Positions 51,527 through 60,702 of a DNA stretch of 64,000 bases are shown here, piece by piece; position 1 is the stretch's first letter, and every line of letters begins with the position of its first letter. The translations under genes and the position numbers were made by a program. The DNA is from an uncultured Eubacteriales bacterium. Lineage in GTDB: Bacteria > Bacillota > Clostridia > Christensenellales > Borkfalkiaceae. The stretch covers positions 1 through 64,000 of the forward strand of contig UQTB01000001.1 of NCBI GenBank assembly GCA_900543915.1, in the 5' to 3' direction. The notes under the pieces were generated by a model. It did no database searches and had not been told where the DNA came from. It worked only from the letters and a program-made list of their open reading frames with translations.

Positions 51527-54204
51527 GAAAGAAGTTGATGGCTGTTTTGCTCATGACGCTGTGTCTGTCCGTAATTCTGGCAGGCACGGGATTGTTTTCC
51601 GCAAACGCCGACACGTTCGACGGCAAGACGAATCTTGCTGCCGATCAGAGTATGTGGGTAATGGATACGATTTCGGATTCCACCTATTTTGACCAGAACG
51701 GAATTCATTACGTAGAATTCGGGCAGGGGCAGAATTACGCGGGAATCTCCCTGAAAGAGCTGCTGCCGCGCGCCAATACCATTACGTTGAAATTCAAGGC
51801 TTCCGCGGCGAATCAGGCGGGGACGCTGAAAATCGTATACGGAGACGCTTCGGGCGCCATCAACGGGAAAGCCTTAAAGCCCTGGGAGATCGACGGCGGC
51901 GCCGAACATTTCGCCGTAGAGATCAAAGACTCCGCTATCTTTATGTATCAGTACAATATCGGCGGCACGTATGCAAGCGGCAATCAGAAGACCTTTACGG
52001 TCACTTCCGCGCTCACCAATTACATTGACGGAAACGAACATACGTTGGCGCTCACCAGCGAATCTTCCGCAACCGGGATTGACGTGAAACTGACGATCGA
52101 CGGAACCGTTCATTTTGATCAGACCATCGCAACTTCGGAAATGAACTGCAACTCCGTCTTTACGATTGGGATGGCATCCAACGAATTGGTCCGCGACGAA
52201 TTCGTCGTGTCCGAGCTGTATATCAACGCCGACAAAGAGGATCCGGTGGAGATCGATCCCGAGAATATTTTATTTGACGGGGAAAACTGGGTAACGGGGA
52301 AAGCCGTCGAAGATCAGGTTGTTTTGAACGCGGAGAAAGGAGAACTGACGGTTCAGAACTGTGACAAAGGCAATTATTACGTCGCTTATCGGAATGAGCT
52401 TCCGCTGGCTTACACGATGGAAGGCAAAATCAAATATACAGGCGTTCCCAAAGACGAAATATCCGATCCGGACAGCCGGAAGGGGCTTCGCATTTTGCTG
52501 TTCAGCACGGCGGAGGCACCTGAGGCGATCGCCATGGACGGGAGCGCTGCGCTTTCCTACTGGTATCAGTTTGACGCGGACGGCAACGTGTGGCTGATGG
52601 AGGCGAAGAACGGCGAAGCAAGTGCCGTCGGCGGCGATTGGTTTCCCGACCTAATCAACGGGGCTGTCACTACCTTTACGATTGCCGTCAATCCCGTATT
52701 CGACGGCGACGCCTCCTATATCGCGCTTACGTTCAGCGCTTCCGGCAAAAAACTTTATCGCGAGATCGCGTTGGACGCAGCGTATGCGTTTGACAATTAT
52801 CTCGCGGTCGGCGGATATAACGAAAGCATGCAAAACCTTTCTTTTGTCCTGAGCAGTATCAAAGTCAGAGACAAGTACGCGCCGGAAACGGAAGCCGTGG
52901 ATATCGCGGGCGTCGCGGATTACTGGAGTTTCACCGGACCGACGATTGAAAACGGCGATATCGTGGCGCCTGACGGCGCCGCTTACGGCGCTACGACCAA
53001 AGCCGCGGCTATCCCCGCGATCGGGGAGGTATCCTTCAAAATAATTTCCGATACGCACGGAAAGGACTGGACCAACTATGTGTATCTGTGCCTCGGCTCC
53101 TATTCCGGAAGCGGCTGGCACAATGATATGGATGGAAGCGGCGATGTGGATTTCAATCTTTCGCTTGGAAAGAACTATTACAAATTCTATTACTATTATG
53201 CTAATAGCACCTCGGTGACGATCGATACGGCGACCGCAAGCACTACGAATCTGATGGATGAAGCGGAACACGAATTCCGCTTTGTGACGGCGGTCGTTGA
53301 AGGGAAATATCAGGTACAGCTTTATCTGGACGGAAAACTGCAGGCGACCGTCTCCTATGAAAACTGCCCGATGCAGACCGCCGAGCAGCTCTACTTCTTT
53401 TTCCGTCAGACGGGCGGAAACGGGTCGATCACCATTACCGAATTCAAGATCAGCGCAGTCGAGGATCTCGAAGTGAAGACGCTGATGAGCGAAATCTTCG
53501 CTCTGCCGCACAAAATAACGGCGGATAATCTCTCGGACGTAAAGGCGCAGATCGCCGTACTGGAAGGCAAATACGATGCACTCGGCACTGCCGACCAGGA
53601 AAAGGTGGAAAATATCGGCTATGTCGATTTTGTCAAGGAGGAGGTCGCCGCATTTGAGACCTTGCTTGCCGACCAAACCGCTGCGCAGGCAGTGATCGAT
53701 GAAATCGCGGGGATATCGGTGCCCGAAACGATTACCGCCGAAAACGTCGCCGCACTGAAGAGCGCAGTCGAATCTGTCAGAGCAAAATATAACGCCCTGA
53801 CCGATGCGCAGAAGGCTTATGTGACAAACCTCGATGTTCTTACGGCGGCTGAGGGAAAAATCGCTTCCTATGAACAGGAAGCTGCCGATCAGGCAGCGGC
53901 GAAAGCCGTCGAAGAAAAGATCGCGGCGCTCAATGTTCCTGATACGCTGACCGAAGACAACATTGAAGGCGTCAGAGCCGCAGTCAAATCGGCGCGGGAA
54001 AGCTACAATGCCCTGACCGAAGCGCAAAAGGCTTACGTTACCAACCTCAGTGTGTTGGAAGATGCCGAAGAGAAGATCGCGGCATATCAGCCGTCTGCGG
54101 AAGATAGCTGCAACTGCAGTTCGACCGTAGGGTTCGGCACGCTGTTTGCGGCGGCAGTTCTGCTCAGCGCGGCGGTGTTTGCGCTGAGAAAAAAGAGAGG
54201 ATAA
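51523..54204 (+). CDS. Large surface protein with jelly-roll and helical repeats
   Basis: An 893-aa secreted protein of unknown function. Signal peptide at 1-29. Residues 30-650 hold about three LamG/concanavalin-like beta-sandwich segments (for example IDGTVHFDQTIATSE and YLDGKLQATVSYEN), a fold often binding glycans. Three roughly 62-residue helical repeats follow (about 655-856; consensus YNALT-AQKAYVTNL), resembling FIVAR-type spacer domains. The tail SCNCSSTVGFGT, a hydrophobic segment and RKKRG form a possible anchor signal. The ATG overlaps the GDPD stop, so the three surface proteins are made together. Confidence 0.72.
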   Translation: MRKKLMAVLLMTLCLSVILAGTGLFSANADTFDGKTNLAADQSMWVMDTISDSTYFDQNGIHYVEFGQGQNYAGISLKELLPRANTITLKFKASAANQAGTLKIVYGDASGAINGKALKPWEIDGGAEHFAVEIKDSAIFMYQYNIGGTYASGNQKTFTVTSALTNYIDGNEHTLALTSESSATGIDVKLTIDGTVHFDQTIATSEMNCNSVFTIGMASNELVRDEFVVSELYINADKEDPVEIDPENILFDGENWVTGKAVEDQVVLNAEKGELTVQNCDKGNYYVAYRNELPLAYTMEGKIKYTGVPKDEISDPDSRKGLRILLFSTAEAPEAIAMDGSAALSYWYQFDADGNVWLMEAKNGEASAVGGDWFPDLINGAVTTFTIAVNPVFDGDASYIALTFSASGKKLYREIALDAAYAFDNYLAVGGYNESMQNLSFVLSSIKVRDKYAPETEAVDIAGVADYWSFTGPTIENGDIVAPDGAAYGATTKAAAIPAIGEVSFKIISDTHGKDWTNYVYLCLGSYSGSGWHNDMDGSGDVDFNLSLGKNYYKFYYYYANSTSVTIDTATASTTNLMDEAEHEFRFVTAVVEGKYQVQLYLDGKLQATVSYENCPMQTAEQLYFFFRQTGGNGSITITEFKISAVEDLEVKTLMSEIFALPHKITADNLSDVKAQIAVLEGKYDALGTADQEKVENIGYVDFVKEEVAAFETLLADQTAAQAVIDEIAGISVPETITAENVAALKSAVESVRAKYNALTDAQKAYVTNLDVLTAAEGKIASYEQEAADQAAAKAVEEKIAALNVPDTLTEDNIEGVRAAVKSARESYNALTEAQKAYVTNLSVLEDAEEKIAAYQPSAEDSCNCSSTVGFGTLFAAAVLLSAAVFALRKKRG
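53485..54090 (+). repeat. Three tandem helical repeats within the surface protein
   Basis: Repeat units at about 53485-53670, 53695-53880 and 53905-54090. The last two are most similar (QKAYVTNL in both), the first is diverged. Confidence 0.7.
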
Positions 54205-54232
54205 TTCTGAAGCTTCTTCCTGAGTGACAAAA

Positions 54233-54260
54233 CCCCCTGCGTATTTTTCTGCGCAGGGGG
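54233..54260. terminator. Terminator between surface protein and AraC genes
   Basis: CCCCCTGCG pairs with CGCAGGGGG around an A/T-rich loop; four T follow on the minus strand. Lies between convergent genes. Confidence 0.8.
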
Positions 54261-54267
54261 CGTCGCT

Positions 54268-55149
54268 TTATTCCTCTTTTTTCTGTTTTACGGCGTTCTT
54301 ATAGGCATTGGGACATAGGCCGTACTTGGCTTTGAAAGCTCTTGAAAAAACGTAAATGGAGGAGTAATTGAGCTGATCGGCAATTTCGGTGATGGAAAGG
54401 CTGCTCTCTTCGATCAGCTGTTTTGCCATCGTCAGCTTTTTGTTCGTGAAATAGTCGGAAATGGAGCCACCCGTCTTATTCTTGAAGGAGCGGGAGATAT
54501 AGGCGTAATTGTATCCGAATATCTCCGCCAGATCGGTCAGGTTCGCAATCGTCGTGAGGTGGGTATCGATATAATTGATGACGTTGAAGCAGAGAAATTC
54601 CGTATTGTTGATTCTCGGCGGGGAATACGCCGCGCCTTTGACGCGGTTGATACGCCGCAGAATTTTCAGTATCACCGTCTTCAGTTCGTATTCCAGAAGA
54701 TAATTGGAATGCTCCGCGCGTTCGTTGATCTCTGCCAGCAGATTCTGAAAATAACCGGAGTAATGCGGCAGATGAAAACAGCGCTGGCATTTGTCCAGCC
54801 GGAAAATTGATTCGTTGTTGAGCAGAGGAAAGAGCTCGCTCGTCTCCGTGAAGTTAAAGGCACAGAAACAAAAGCGCAGCGGTTCGATGTCGTTGGATAC
54901 GATTTTATGGATTTCCCGCGGCAGAGATACGTAAACGTCTCCCTGGGAAACCTTTGTCGGGATATTGTTCGTGTAAATTGTCCCGTTTCCGGAGAAAATA
55001 AAGGTAAACTCAAACCAGTTGAGATGCGTGTGCGAATCGACCACGTTGCCCGAATCGCAGAGCATTTCGCCCAGCTGATACAGCAGCAAGTCGCTGTACT
55101 CCTCCGGTTTCTGCGTAAAATTGTTGTCGTAATGATATCGTACTTTCAT
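54268..55149 (-). CDS. AraC-family transcription regulator
   Basis: A 293-aa regulator with an N-terminal cupin-like sensor domain (SHTHLNWFEFTFIFSGNGTIY, QGDVYVSLPREIHKI) and two C-terminal helix-turn-helix motifs (LTDLAEIFGYNYAYISRSFK and SITEIADQLNYSSIYVFSRAFKAKYG). It is divergent from the sugar ABC transporter and is probably its activator, responding to a sugar. GGAG lies six bases before the ATG. Confidence 0.9.
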   Translation of the reverse strand: MKVRYHYDNNFTQKPEEYSDLLLYQLGEMLCDSGNVVDSHTHLNWFEFTFIFSGNGTIYTNNIPTKVSQGDVYVSLPREIHKIVSNDIEPLRFCFCAFNFTETSELFPLLNNESIFRLDKCQRCFHLPHYSGYFQNLLAEINERAEHSNYLLEYELKTVILKILRRINRVKGAAYSPPRINNTEFLCFNVINYIDTHLTTIANLTDLAEIFGYNYAYISRSFKNKTGGSISDYFTNKKLTMAKQLIEESSLSITEIADQLNYSSIYVFSRAFKAKYGLCPNAYKNAVKQKKEE

Positions 55150-55283
55150 GGCTTACTCCGTTTTCTATTGTAACCTAATCAGAAAAATAAAGCAATTAAA
55201 AAACAAAAAAAGTTTATTTTCGGGCTTAAAAAGGCTGTTTCAGTAAAAAACTAGTCAAAATTTATCAAATAACAGGTAATCCT

Positions 55284-55313
55284 TTGTCATTTACATTGCC
55301 GGGCATTTATATT
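55284..55313 (+). promoter_or_regulatory. Promoter of the sugar ABC transporter operon
   Basis: TTGTCA (55284-55289) and TATATT (55308-55313), 18-base spacer, in the divergent region with the AraC gene. The modest match suits an activator-dependent promoter. The hairpin CATCAT/ATGATG lies at 55336-55353 in the leader. Confidence 0.5.
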
Positions 55314-55365
55314 ATCATAGGTTTGTAAAAACGGTCATCATCTTTAGATGATGCAAGAGGAAAAG

Positions 55366-56883
55366 ATGTCAAATCGAATTTTTAAAAAAATTATGGTGAT
55401 CGCGTTGTGCTTTGTCGTTCTCCTTTTATTCGGAGGATGTACGACCGCGCGCGTCAGCTTTAACCGGGACGGATCCGGCTCCGCCGTCGTGACGGTGGAA
55501 AAAGAGGGCGTTTCGCGGGACGATCTGGAAAAAAAGATCGATGAAGTCATTGCCGGTGTGACCATGCAGTCCGCCGAATCGGATCGGCTTTCGCTCGGTT
55601 CGATCTCGGAAACGGAAGACGCCTGGATTGTGACGATGAACTTCAAGCGGATCTCCAATCTGGGCGGATTGGGCTATTACCGCTTTCTGGACGGAAAGAG
55701 TTTCGGCCAGCAGCGCGTGGAGCGGAATCTGTTTTCCAATTTTGCGAAAGGTTCTTTTTCTTCCAAGGGATCCAATTACGACAATAAGACGTATACCATC
55801 GCGGAAGACGAGAAAAACGCGGTTCAGCCGCTGACCGCGGAGGGAGAACAAGTCGACCTCAGCGTTTTTTCCGATCAGTCCGGTGCGTATTACACGGAGG
55901 ACTACACGTTTTTTTCGTACGTCATCTGCGGCTTTGAAGGCGTAACGTCCATCGAGTTCAGTTTTCCCGGAAAAATCGCTGTCATCGGCGACCGCAACCT
56001 GGAATTGCTGGACGATTCGACCTTCCTGCTGATGGCGATTTTCAATTACGCGCCGATGGCGGGGATTATCGTCGCTTTCAAGAATTATACGGTAGACGAC
56101 GGAATTTTCGGCAGCGAATGGGTGGGCTTTTCGCATTTTATTACGCTGTTTACGCATCCCGGGGCGGAATTCTGGATGATCTTCCGCAATACCGTCGTCA
56201 TGGCGGCGCTGAAATTCGTATTCGGTTTTCCGGCTTCCATCATTCTGGCGCTGATGTTCAACGCCCTGCAATGCCGCCTGTTCAAGCGCTTCGCGCAGAC
56301 CATTTCCTATCTGCCTTACTTCGTCTCATGGGTGGTGATCTCGAATATCGCTTACGTGTTTTTATCGGCGGACGGAGGAATCATCAACAACATACTCGTC
56401 GCCAGCGGCGCTGAAAAAATCCGCTTTTACAGCGAACCGAAATATTGGTGGGGGATTCTCACGTTTACTTCTGTCTGGAAAAACGTCGGCTGGGGAACGA
56501 TCGTCTATCTGGCGGCGATCACCGGGATCAATCCGGATCTTTACGAGGCGGCCTCTATCGACGGCGCTTCCTCCTGGCGCAAGCTGTGGACAGTGACCAT
56601 TCCGGGAATGATGCCGGTGATCGGCATTCAGCTGATCCTCAATATGGGCAATCTCATCAAGGATGACTTCGACCAGATCTACTCCATGGTCATGGGGGAC
56701 AACTACTCGCTCCGTCCGGTCACGGAAGTATTCAGCAGTCTGGTTTACCGTCAGCTGCAGGGCGGCGTAGCGGGATTCAGTTCGGCGACCGCAGTCAGTT
56801 TCGTTCAGAGCATCATATCGTTAATTCTGGTGCTGGGCGCAAACGCAATCGTCAAAAAGACGGACAATCAGGGATTATGGTGA
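55366..56883 (+). CDS. Chimeric lipoprotein-ABC permease (LplB-type)
   Basis: A 505-aa protein made of two unlike parts. Residues 1-215 are a lipoprotein (signal helix, lipobox LFGGC, then a beta-rich extracytoplasmic domain starting TTARVSFNRDGSGSAVV). From about residue 220 (DDSTF then LLMAIFNYAPMAG) the sequence is an LplB-type sugar ABC permease, including helices 2-6 and the EAA loop EAASIDGASSWRKLW. Only the end of the usual first helix remains. The start at 55366 is chosen because AAGAGGAAAAG precedes it; an ATG at 55348 is possible. No ATPase gene is in the operon, as is common for this transporter type using a shared MsmX-like ATPase. The junction (about 56010-56030) could be a natural fusion by deletion or an assembly artefact. 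Confidence 0.8.
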   Translation: MSNRIFKKIMVIALCFVVLLLFGGCTTARVSFNRDGSGSAVVTVEKEGVSRDDLEKKIDEVIAGVTMQSAESDRLSLGSISETEDAWIVTMNFKRISNLGGLGYYRFLDGKSFGQQRVERNLFSNFAKGSFSSKGSNYDNKTYTIAEDEKNAVQPLTAEGEQVDLSVFSDQSGAYYTEDYTFFSYVICGFEGVTSIEFSFPGKIAVIGDRNLELLDDSTFLLMAIFNYAPMAGIIVAFKNYTVDDGIFGSEWVGFSHFITLFTHPGAEFWMIFRNTVVMAALKFVFGFPASIILALMFNALQCRLFKRFAQTISYLPYFVSWVVISNIAYVFLSADGGIINNILVASGAEKIRFYSEPKYWWGILTFTSVWKNVGWGTIVYLAAITGINPDLYEAASIDGASSWRKLWTVTIPGMMPVIGIQLILNMGNLIKDDFDQIYSMVMGDNYSLRPVTEVFSSLVYRQLQGGVAGFSSATAVSFVQSIISLILVLGANAIVKKTDNQGLW

Positions 56884-56887
56884 TGCT

Positions 56888-57754
56888 ATGGTAAGAGTAA
56901 AATCCGAAAAGATCTTCAATGTCGTGAATATCATTCTGATATCGCTGCTGTCGCTGTCCTTTCTGCTTCCCGTCGCGCTGATTTTGTCCGCGTCCGTTTC
57001 GACCGCCGCCTCCTTTTCGCAGTACGGCTATACGCTGATTCCCAAGGAATTCGATCTCTTCGCCTATGAATACGTGCTGGTATCCAATCCGCTGTTTTTG
57101 AGATCCCTTTGGAACAGCATCTTCATCACGGTAGTCGGCACCTTTCTGATGGTAGTCAATACGACGCTGTTTTCCTACGCCCTGACCAAAAAAGAGCTGG
57201 TGGGGAGAAAGTTTTTCTCGTTCTACGCCATTTTTACCATGCTCTTTGCGGGCGGCACCATCCCGTATTATCTGGTTGTGACCGGAATCGGGCTGGATCA
57301 GTCGCTGTGGGCGATCATCCTGCCCGGTTCGGTCAGCGCATGGAATATCCTGCTGACGCGCAACTTTTTCGCAAATCTCCCCGAATCCATGCTGGAAGCG
57401 GCAGAGCTTGACGGCGCGGGACACGTAAACGTTCTGCTGCGCGTCGTACTGCCCACGAGCTTTCCCGTGATCGCGACGGTTATTCTCTTTACCGCGGTCG
57501 GGTTCTGGAACAACTGGTTCGGACCGCTGCTGTTCATCGATTCCGTAAAAAACAGAGATTTGCTGCCGATTCAGGCGCTGCTGCGCGAGATGCTCAATAA
57601 CGTGGAGTCCATTGTCGGGAGCAATCCCAATATGCCTTCGGAGGCGATCAAAAACGCGGCTGTCGTCGTGGCGACGCTGCCCATCGTCATCGTCTACCCG
57701 CTGTTGCAGAAGTACTTTATCAACGGAGTGATTCTTGGCTCCGTGAAAGAATAA
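56888..57754 (+). CDS. Sugar ABC transporter permease (YtcP-type)
   Basis: A 288-aa inner membrane permease with six helices and the EAA loop LEAAELDGAGHVNVLLRVVLP. The family pairs with LplB-type permeases for complex oligosaccharides. Starts 4 bases after the chimeric permease, implying coupled translation. Confidence 0.92.
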   Translation: MVRVKSEKIFNVVNIILISLLSLSFLLPVALILSASVSTAASFSQYGYTLIPKEFDLFAYEYVLVSNPLFLRSLWNSIFITVVGTFLMVVNTTLFSYALTKKELVGRKFFSFYAIFTMLFAGGTIPYYLVVTGIGLDQSLWAIILPGSVSAWNILLTRNFFANLPESMLEAAELDGAGHVNVLLRVVLPTSFPVIATVILFTAVGFWNNWFGPLLFIDSVKNRDLLPIQALLREMLNNVESIVGSNPNMPSEAIKNAAVVVATLPIVIVYPLLQKYFINGVILGSVKE

Positions 57755-57768
57755 TAAAGGAGAAAAAG

Positions 57769-59382
57769 ATGAAAAAATTTGTCAGTTTATTGTTGGTTTT
57801 TCTTCTGTCGCTTTCGTTTGCCGCCTGCGTCGAAAGAACGCCGAATCCGAGCGGGGAAACGATCGATCTCGAGATCTTCGTATCTTCTTCCGAAGTATCT
57901 TCCCGAAGCGACGACGCTTACGTCAGGGAGAAAATTCAGGAAGCCTTTTACGAAGACCGCGGAATCAACGTAAACCTGAACGTTCAGGTGCTCTCCGAGT
58001 CCGATTTCAACACCACGATGGCAAACAAAATGGCAGGAAACAGCTGGGATGCCGCCGTCGGATATATCGGACAGGCGGGGATCGATGAGATCATGATCAG
58101 TCAGAATGTCTGTATGGAAATCGGCGAACTGGCGGAATCGTATGAAAATCTCTATGCGCTGGTCGAAGACGAAATGACCGCCACGACGACGATAGACGGA
58201 AGTGTCTACGGCATTCCCTCCCTTGAGATCACGAATCAGTACGGCGTTCTGATCCGCAAGGATTACATGGAACAGGTCGGCTACACGACCGAACCCGGAC
58301 ATAACGACGATCTCGGCGCCGTGACGGATCCGCCCGCAGGGAGGAAAAAGACGCTCGTCAACATCGAAGATTTCACCGACATGATGCGCAGGATGAAAGC
58401 GCAGATCAGCGGGCTGAAGGCTCCGCTCAGCGGGTATCCCTGGGACGTGGAATCCACACTGACCGTCGGTCCTTTCTCCGATTCCGGGTACACCTTCAAA
58501 TCCGTCGTCTATGATGAAGACGGCGGCATTGAGGAAGTGCTTCCCGGGCAGATCGCAGATGAATATTACAAGACGATCACGTATGAGTACATGTGGTCGA
58601 AAGAGGGGCTTTGGGAGGAAGAATGCTATACCGGTCAAAAACTCAATAAATTAAACGCTTTCGTAAACGGCACGACCGCAATTTACGTCGTGGATCCCGA
58701 GATCACCAAGCTGATCAACGTGGCGAGACAGGCAAAGAAAGCGAATCCGGATGCAGAGTTTACGATCCTGGAGCCTCTGTACGGCGTGGATGAAAACGGA
58801 AATACGACGGAAAAGCGCGGATATATGAAAAAGCAGTCTGCCACCAGCTGTCTCGTAATCAACAAAAAATCCGAAAACGCGGAAGTGATTCTGGAATATC
58901 TCGATTGGCTGGCGGAAGACGAAGCGAATTACAACCTCGCGAAATACGGGGTGGAAAACGAACACTGGGTGGATGCGGGCGAAGGCCGCTACACGTATCC
59001 CGATTCCAAAAAGGACCGTTACGAAACCAATCCGCCCTATTCCGGCATGTACGCGCTTTTGAAATGGGAGCTCTATTCCTATAAGCTGTACGATAACTAT
59101 ACCGAGGAAGAATATGGCTGGATCGATTTGGTCCGCAATGCGGAGACCTTCAGCAACGCGTGCGAGAACATGCTCTTTATCGGGGAAACGACGGATATGG
59201 CGCTGAATCACCAGACCGCGGAAAACGACTTTTTCCAGGACTGCCTGGTGAAAGCGTGGGAAGGTACGATCGATCCGGCAATCAGTTTTTGGAGCAGCGT
59301 TGAAAAATACAGAACGACCGCCGCAGAATATATCGAATGGCTGACGATGCAGTATTCGCTCTATGTCGCGGCGAGAAGTTAA
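57769..59382 (+). CDS. Sugar-binding lipoprotein of ABC transporter
   Basis: A 537-aa extracellular solute-binding protein, family 1/LplA type. Lipobox SFAAC puts the lipidated Cys at 20. Long lobed domain with family segments such as LNVQVLSESDFNTTMANKMAG and SVYGIPSLEITNQYGVLIRKDYMEQVG. A strong AAAGGAGAAAAAG ribosome-binding site. It delivers the sugar to the two permeases. Confidence 0.92.
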   Translation: MKKFVSLLLVFLLSLSFAACVERTPNPSGETIDLEIFVSSSEVSSRSDDAYVREKIQEAFYEDRGINVNLNVQVLSESDFNTTMANKMAGNSWDAAVGYIGQAGIDEIMISQNVCMEIGELAESYENLYALVEDEMTATTTIDGSVYGIPSLEITNQYGVLIRKDYMEQVGYTTEPGHNDDLGAVTDPPAGRKKTLVNIEDFTDMMRRMKAQISGLKAPLSGYPWDVESTLTVGPFSDSGYTFKSVVYDEDGGIEEVLPGQIADEYYKTITYEYMWSKEGLWEEECYTGQKLNKLNAFVNGTTAIYVVDPEITKLINVARQAKKANPDAEFTILEPLYGVDENGNTTEKRGYMKKQSATSCLVINKKSENAEVILEYLDWLAEDEANYNLAKYGVENEHWVDAGEGRYTYPDSKKDRYETNPPYSGMYALLKWELYSYKLYDNYTEEEYGWIDLVRNAETFSNACENMLFIGETTDMALNHQTAENDFFQDCLVKAWEGTIDPAISFWSSVEKYRTTAAEYIEWLTMQYSLYVAARS

Positions 59383-59397
59383 AAAAAGGAGGAGAAT

Positions 59398-60675
59398 ATG
59401 AAAAAATTTTTAGCATGCTTCGTCGCGCTGATTCTTTGCGCGACGGCGGGAATCGCCGCTGTGTTCGCGGCCGATTACGAGGTTTCTATGGACGAGGCGA
59501 ACAACCTCGCCGTCAATCCCTATAACTGGCATCAGCCTACCGTATCCAACGCGGTGGTGGAATTTACGGAAGAGGGAATCCACATGGAGAGCTTCACCGC
59601 GAATCAGAACGCCGTCACGGTGTATGCGGGAGCGAGAACGGGCGAGTTCAGGCTGCAGATGTACGTCAATGCGCACCTGAACGTCCCTTCGCCGGAAATG
59701 GCAGATTGGTGCTATTCCAACCTCTATATCACGTTCCTGATTGACCGCGACCCGCAGGAAACCGTCGCGGAGTCTGCCGTTCCCTGGTACTCCAACGATT
59801 GCTATCTTTCGCTGGGCGTCGGGCTGGATTCGGGAGGAAAGCCGAGATGCCAGTTTTTGAGCTACAACGCTTTTTCCAATAATTGCAGCACGTACGACTA
59901 CGTGGGAAAATCCTCAGATATCAACATTGCGGACGGCCAGAAACACTGGATTGAAATCGACTGCCGCAATTTTGAAACGGAGACCGATTCCGGCAAAAAG
60001 CTCACCGCATACATCGACGGCGTGGAGGCGGCAAGCTATACCTATTACGACGATATCTACTATGACGCGATGACGCGGCAGGAATACGAGGTCAACATCA
60101 GCAAAATCACCGGCTGCATCGGCATCTATGCGACCTCCGACTGGCCTGCGGGCATTTCCGCCAGCAGAATGGACAATTATATCGACATCGAAAAACTGCA
60201 GGTCATCGCTTATGACAACAGCGAAGAGGGAGAATACTTCCCGCAGCTGACCGAGCCCGAATACGAAATCAAAGCGATCGACTATGTGACGCAGGCGAAG
60301 TACGATGTAGGCGAACTAATTGAAATCAAGCTGACCGACCTCTTTCAGTACGAAGGGACGAAGGAAGTGACGTATACGGTGACGGCAGACGGGGCCTCCA
60401 TCGGCGCGATCAGAAACGGCTTTTGGGCGTGGACGCCGGAGACCGCCGGAAATTACGACGTGACTTTTGAAGCGGTCGTGGAAGAAGATAACGCCGCCGT
60501 CAATTATCTGACTTTGCGCGTAGCGGGCGAATCGGGCGGACAGACGAACCTGGGAGGGGACGATGACGACGGAGGCGCAGGATGCGGCAGCACTGTCGGG
60601 ACCGGTGCTGCACTGTTGAGCGCAGGTGCGCTGGCGCTGGCTGCGGCGATCATGAAAAAGAGGTATCTGAAATAA
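59398..60675 (+). CDS. Secreted jelly-roll/Ig-like surface protein, copy 1
   Basis: A 425-aa secreted protein. Signal peptide 1-23; a concanavalin-like beta-sandwich at about 25-280 (HWIEIDCRNFETET, AYIDGVEAASYTYYDD); an Ig/cadherin-like domain at about 290-385 (AKYDVGELIEIKL, WAWTPETAGNYDVTFEAVV); then an acidic Gly-rich linker and the tail GCGSTVGTGAALL with a hydrophobic segment ending KKRYLK. It is clearly paralogous to the next gene. Probable glycan-binding surface protein; function is inferred from the neighbourhood. Confidence 0.75.
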   Translation: MKKFLACFVALILCATAGIAAVFAADYEVSMDEANNLAVNPYNWHQPTVSNAVVEFTEEGIHMESFTANQNAVTVYAGARTGEFRLQMYVNAHLNVPSPEMADWCYSNLYITFLIDRDPQETVAESAVPWYSNDCYLSLGVGLDSGGKPRCQFLSYNAFSNNCSTYDYVGKSSDINIADGQKHWIEIDCRNFETETDSGKKLTAYIDGVEAASYTYYDDIYYDAMTRQEYEVNISKITGCIGIYATSDWPAGISASRMDNYIDIEKLQVIAYDNSEEGEYFPQLTEPEYEIKAIDYVTQAKYDVGELIEIKLTDLFQYEGTKEVTYTVTADGASIGAIRNGFWAWTPETAGNYDVTFEAVVEEDNAAVNYLTLRVAGESGGQTNLGGDDDDGGAGCGSTVGTGAALLSAGALALAAAIMKKRYLK

Positions 60676-60702
60676 GATTTTTTCTTATTCGGGGGAGAAA
60701 AC

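Noticed and set aside
52651..54027. 458-codon minus-strand frame
   Set aside because: Antisense to the repeat-containing surface protein gene; no recognisable domain.
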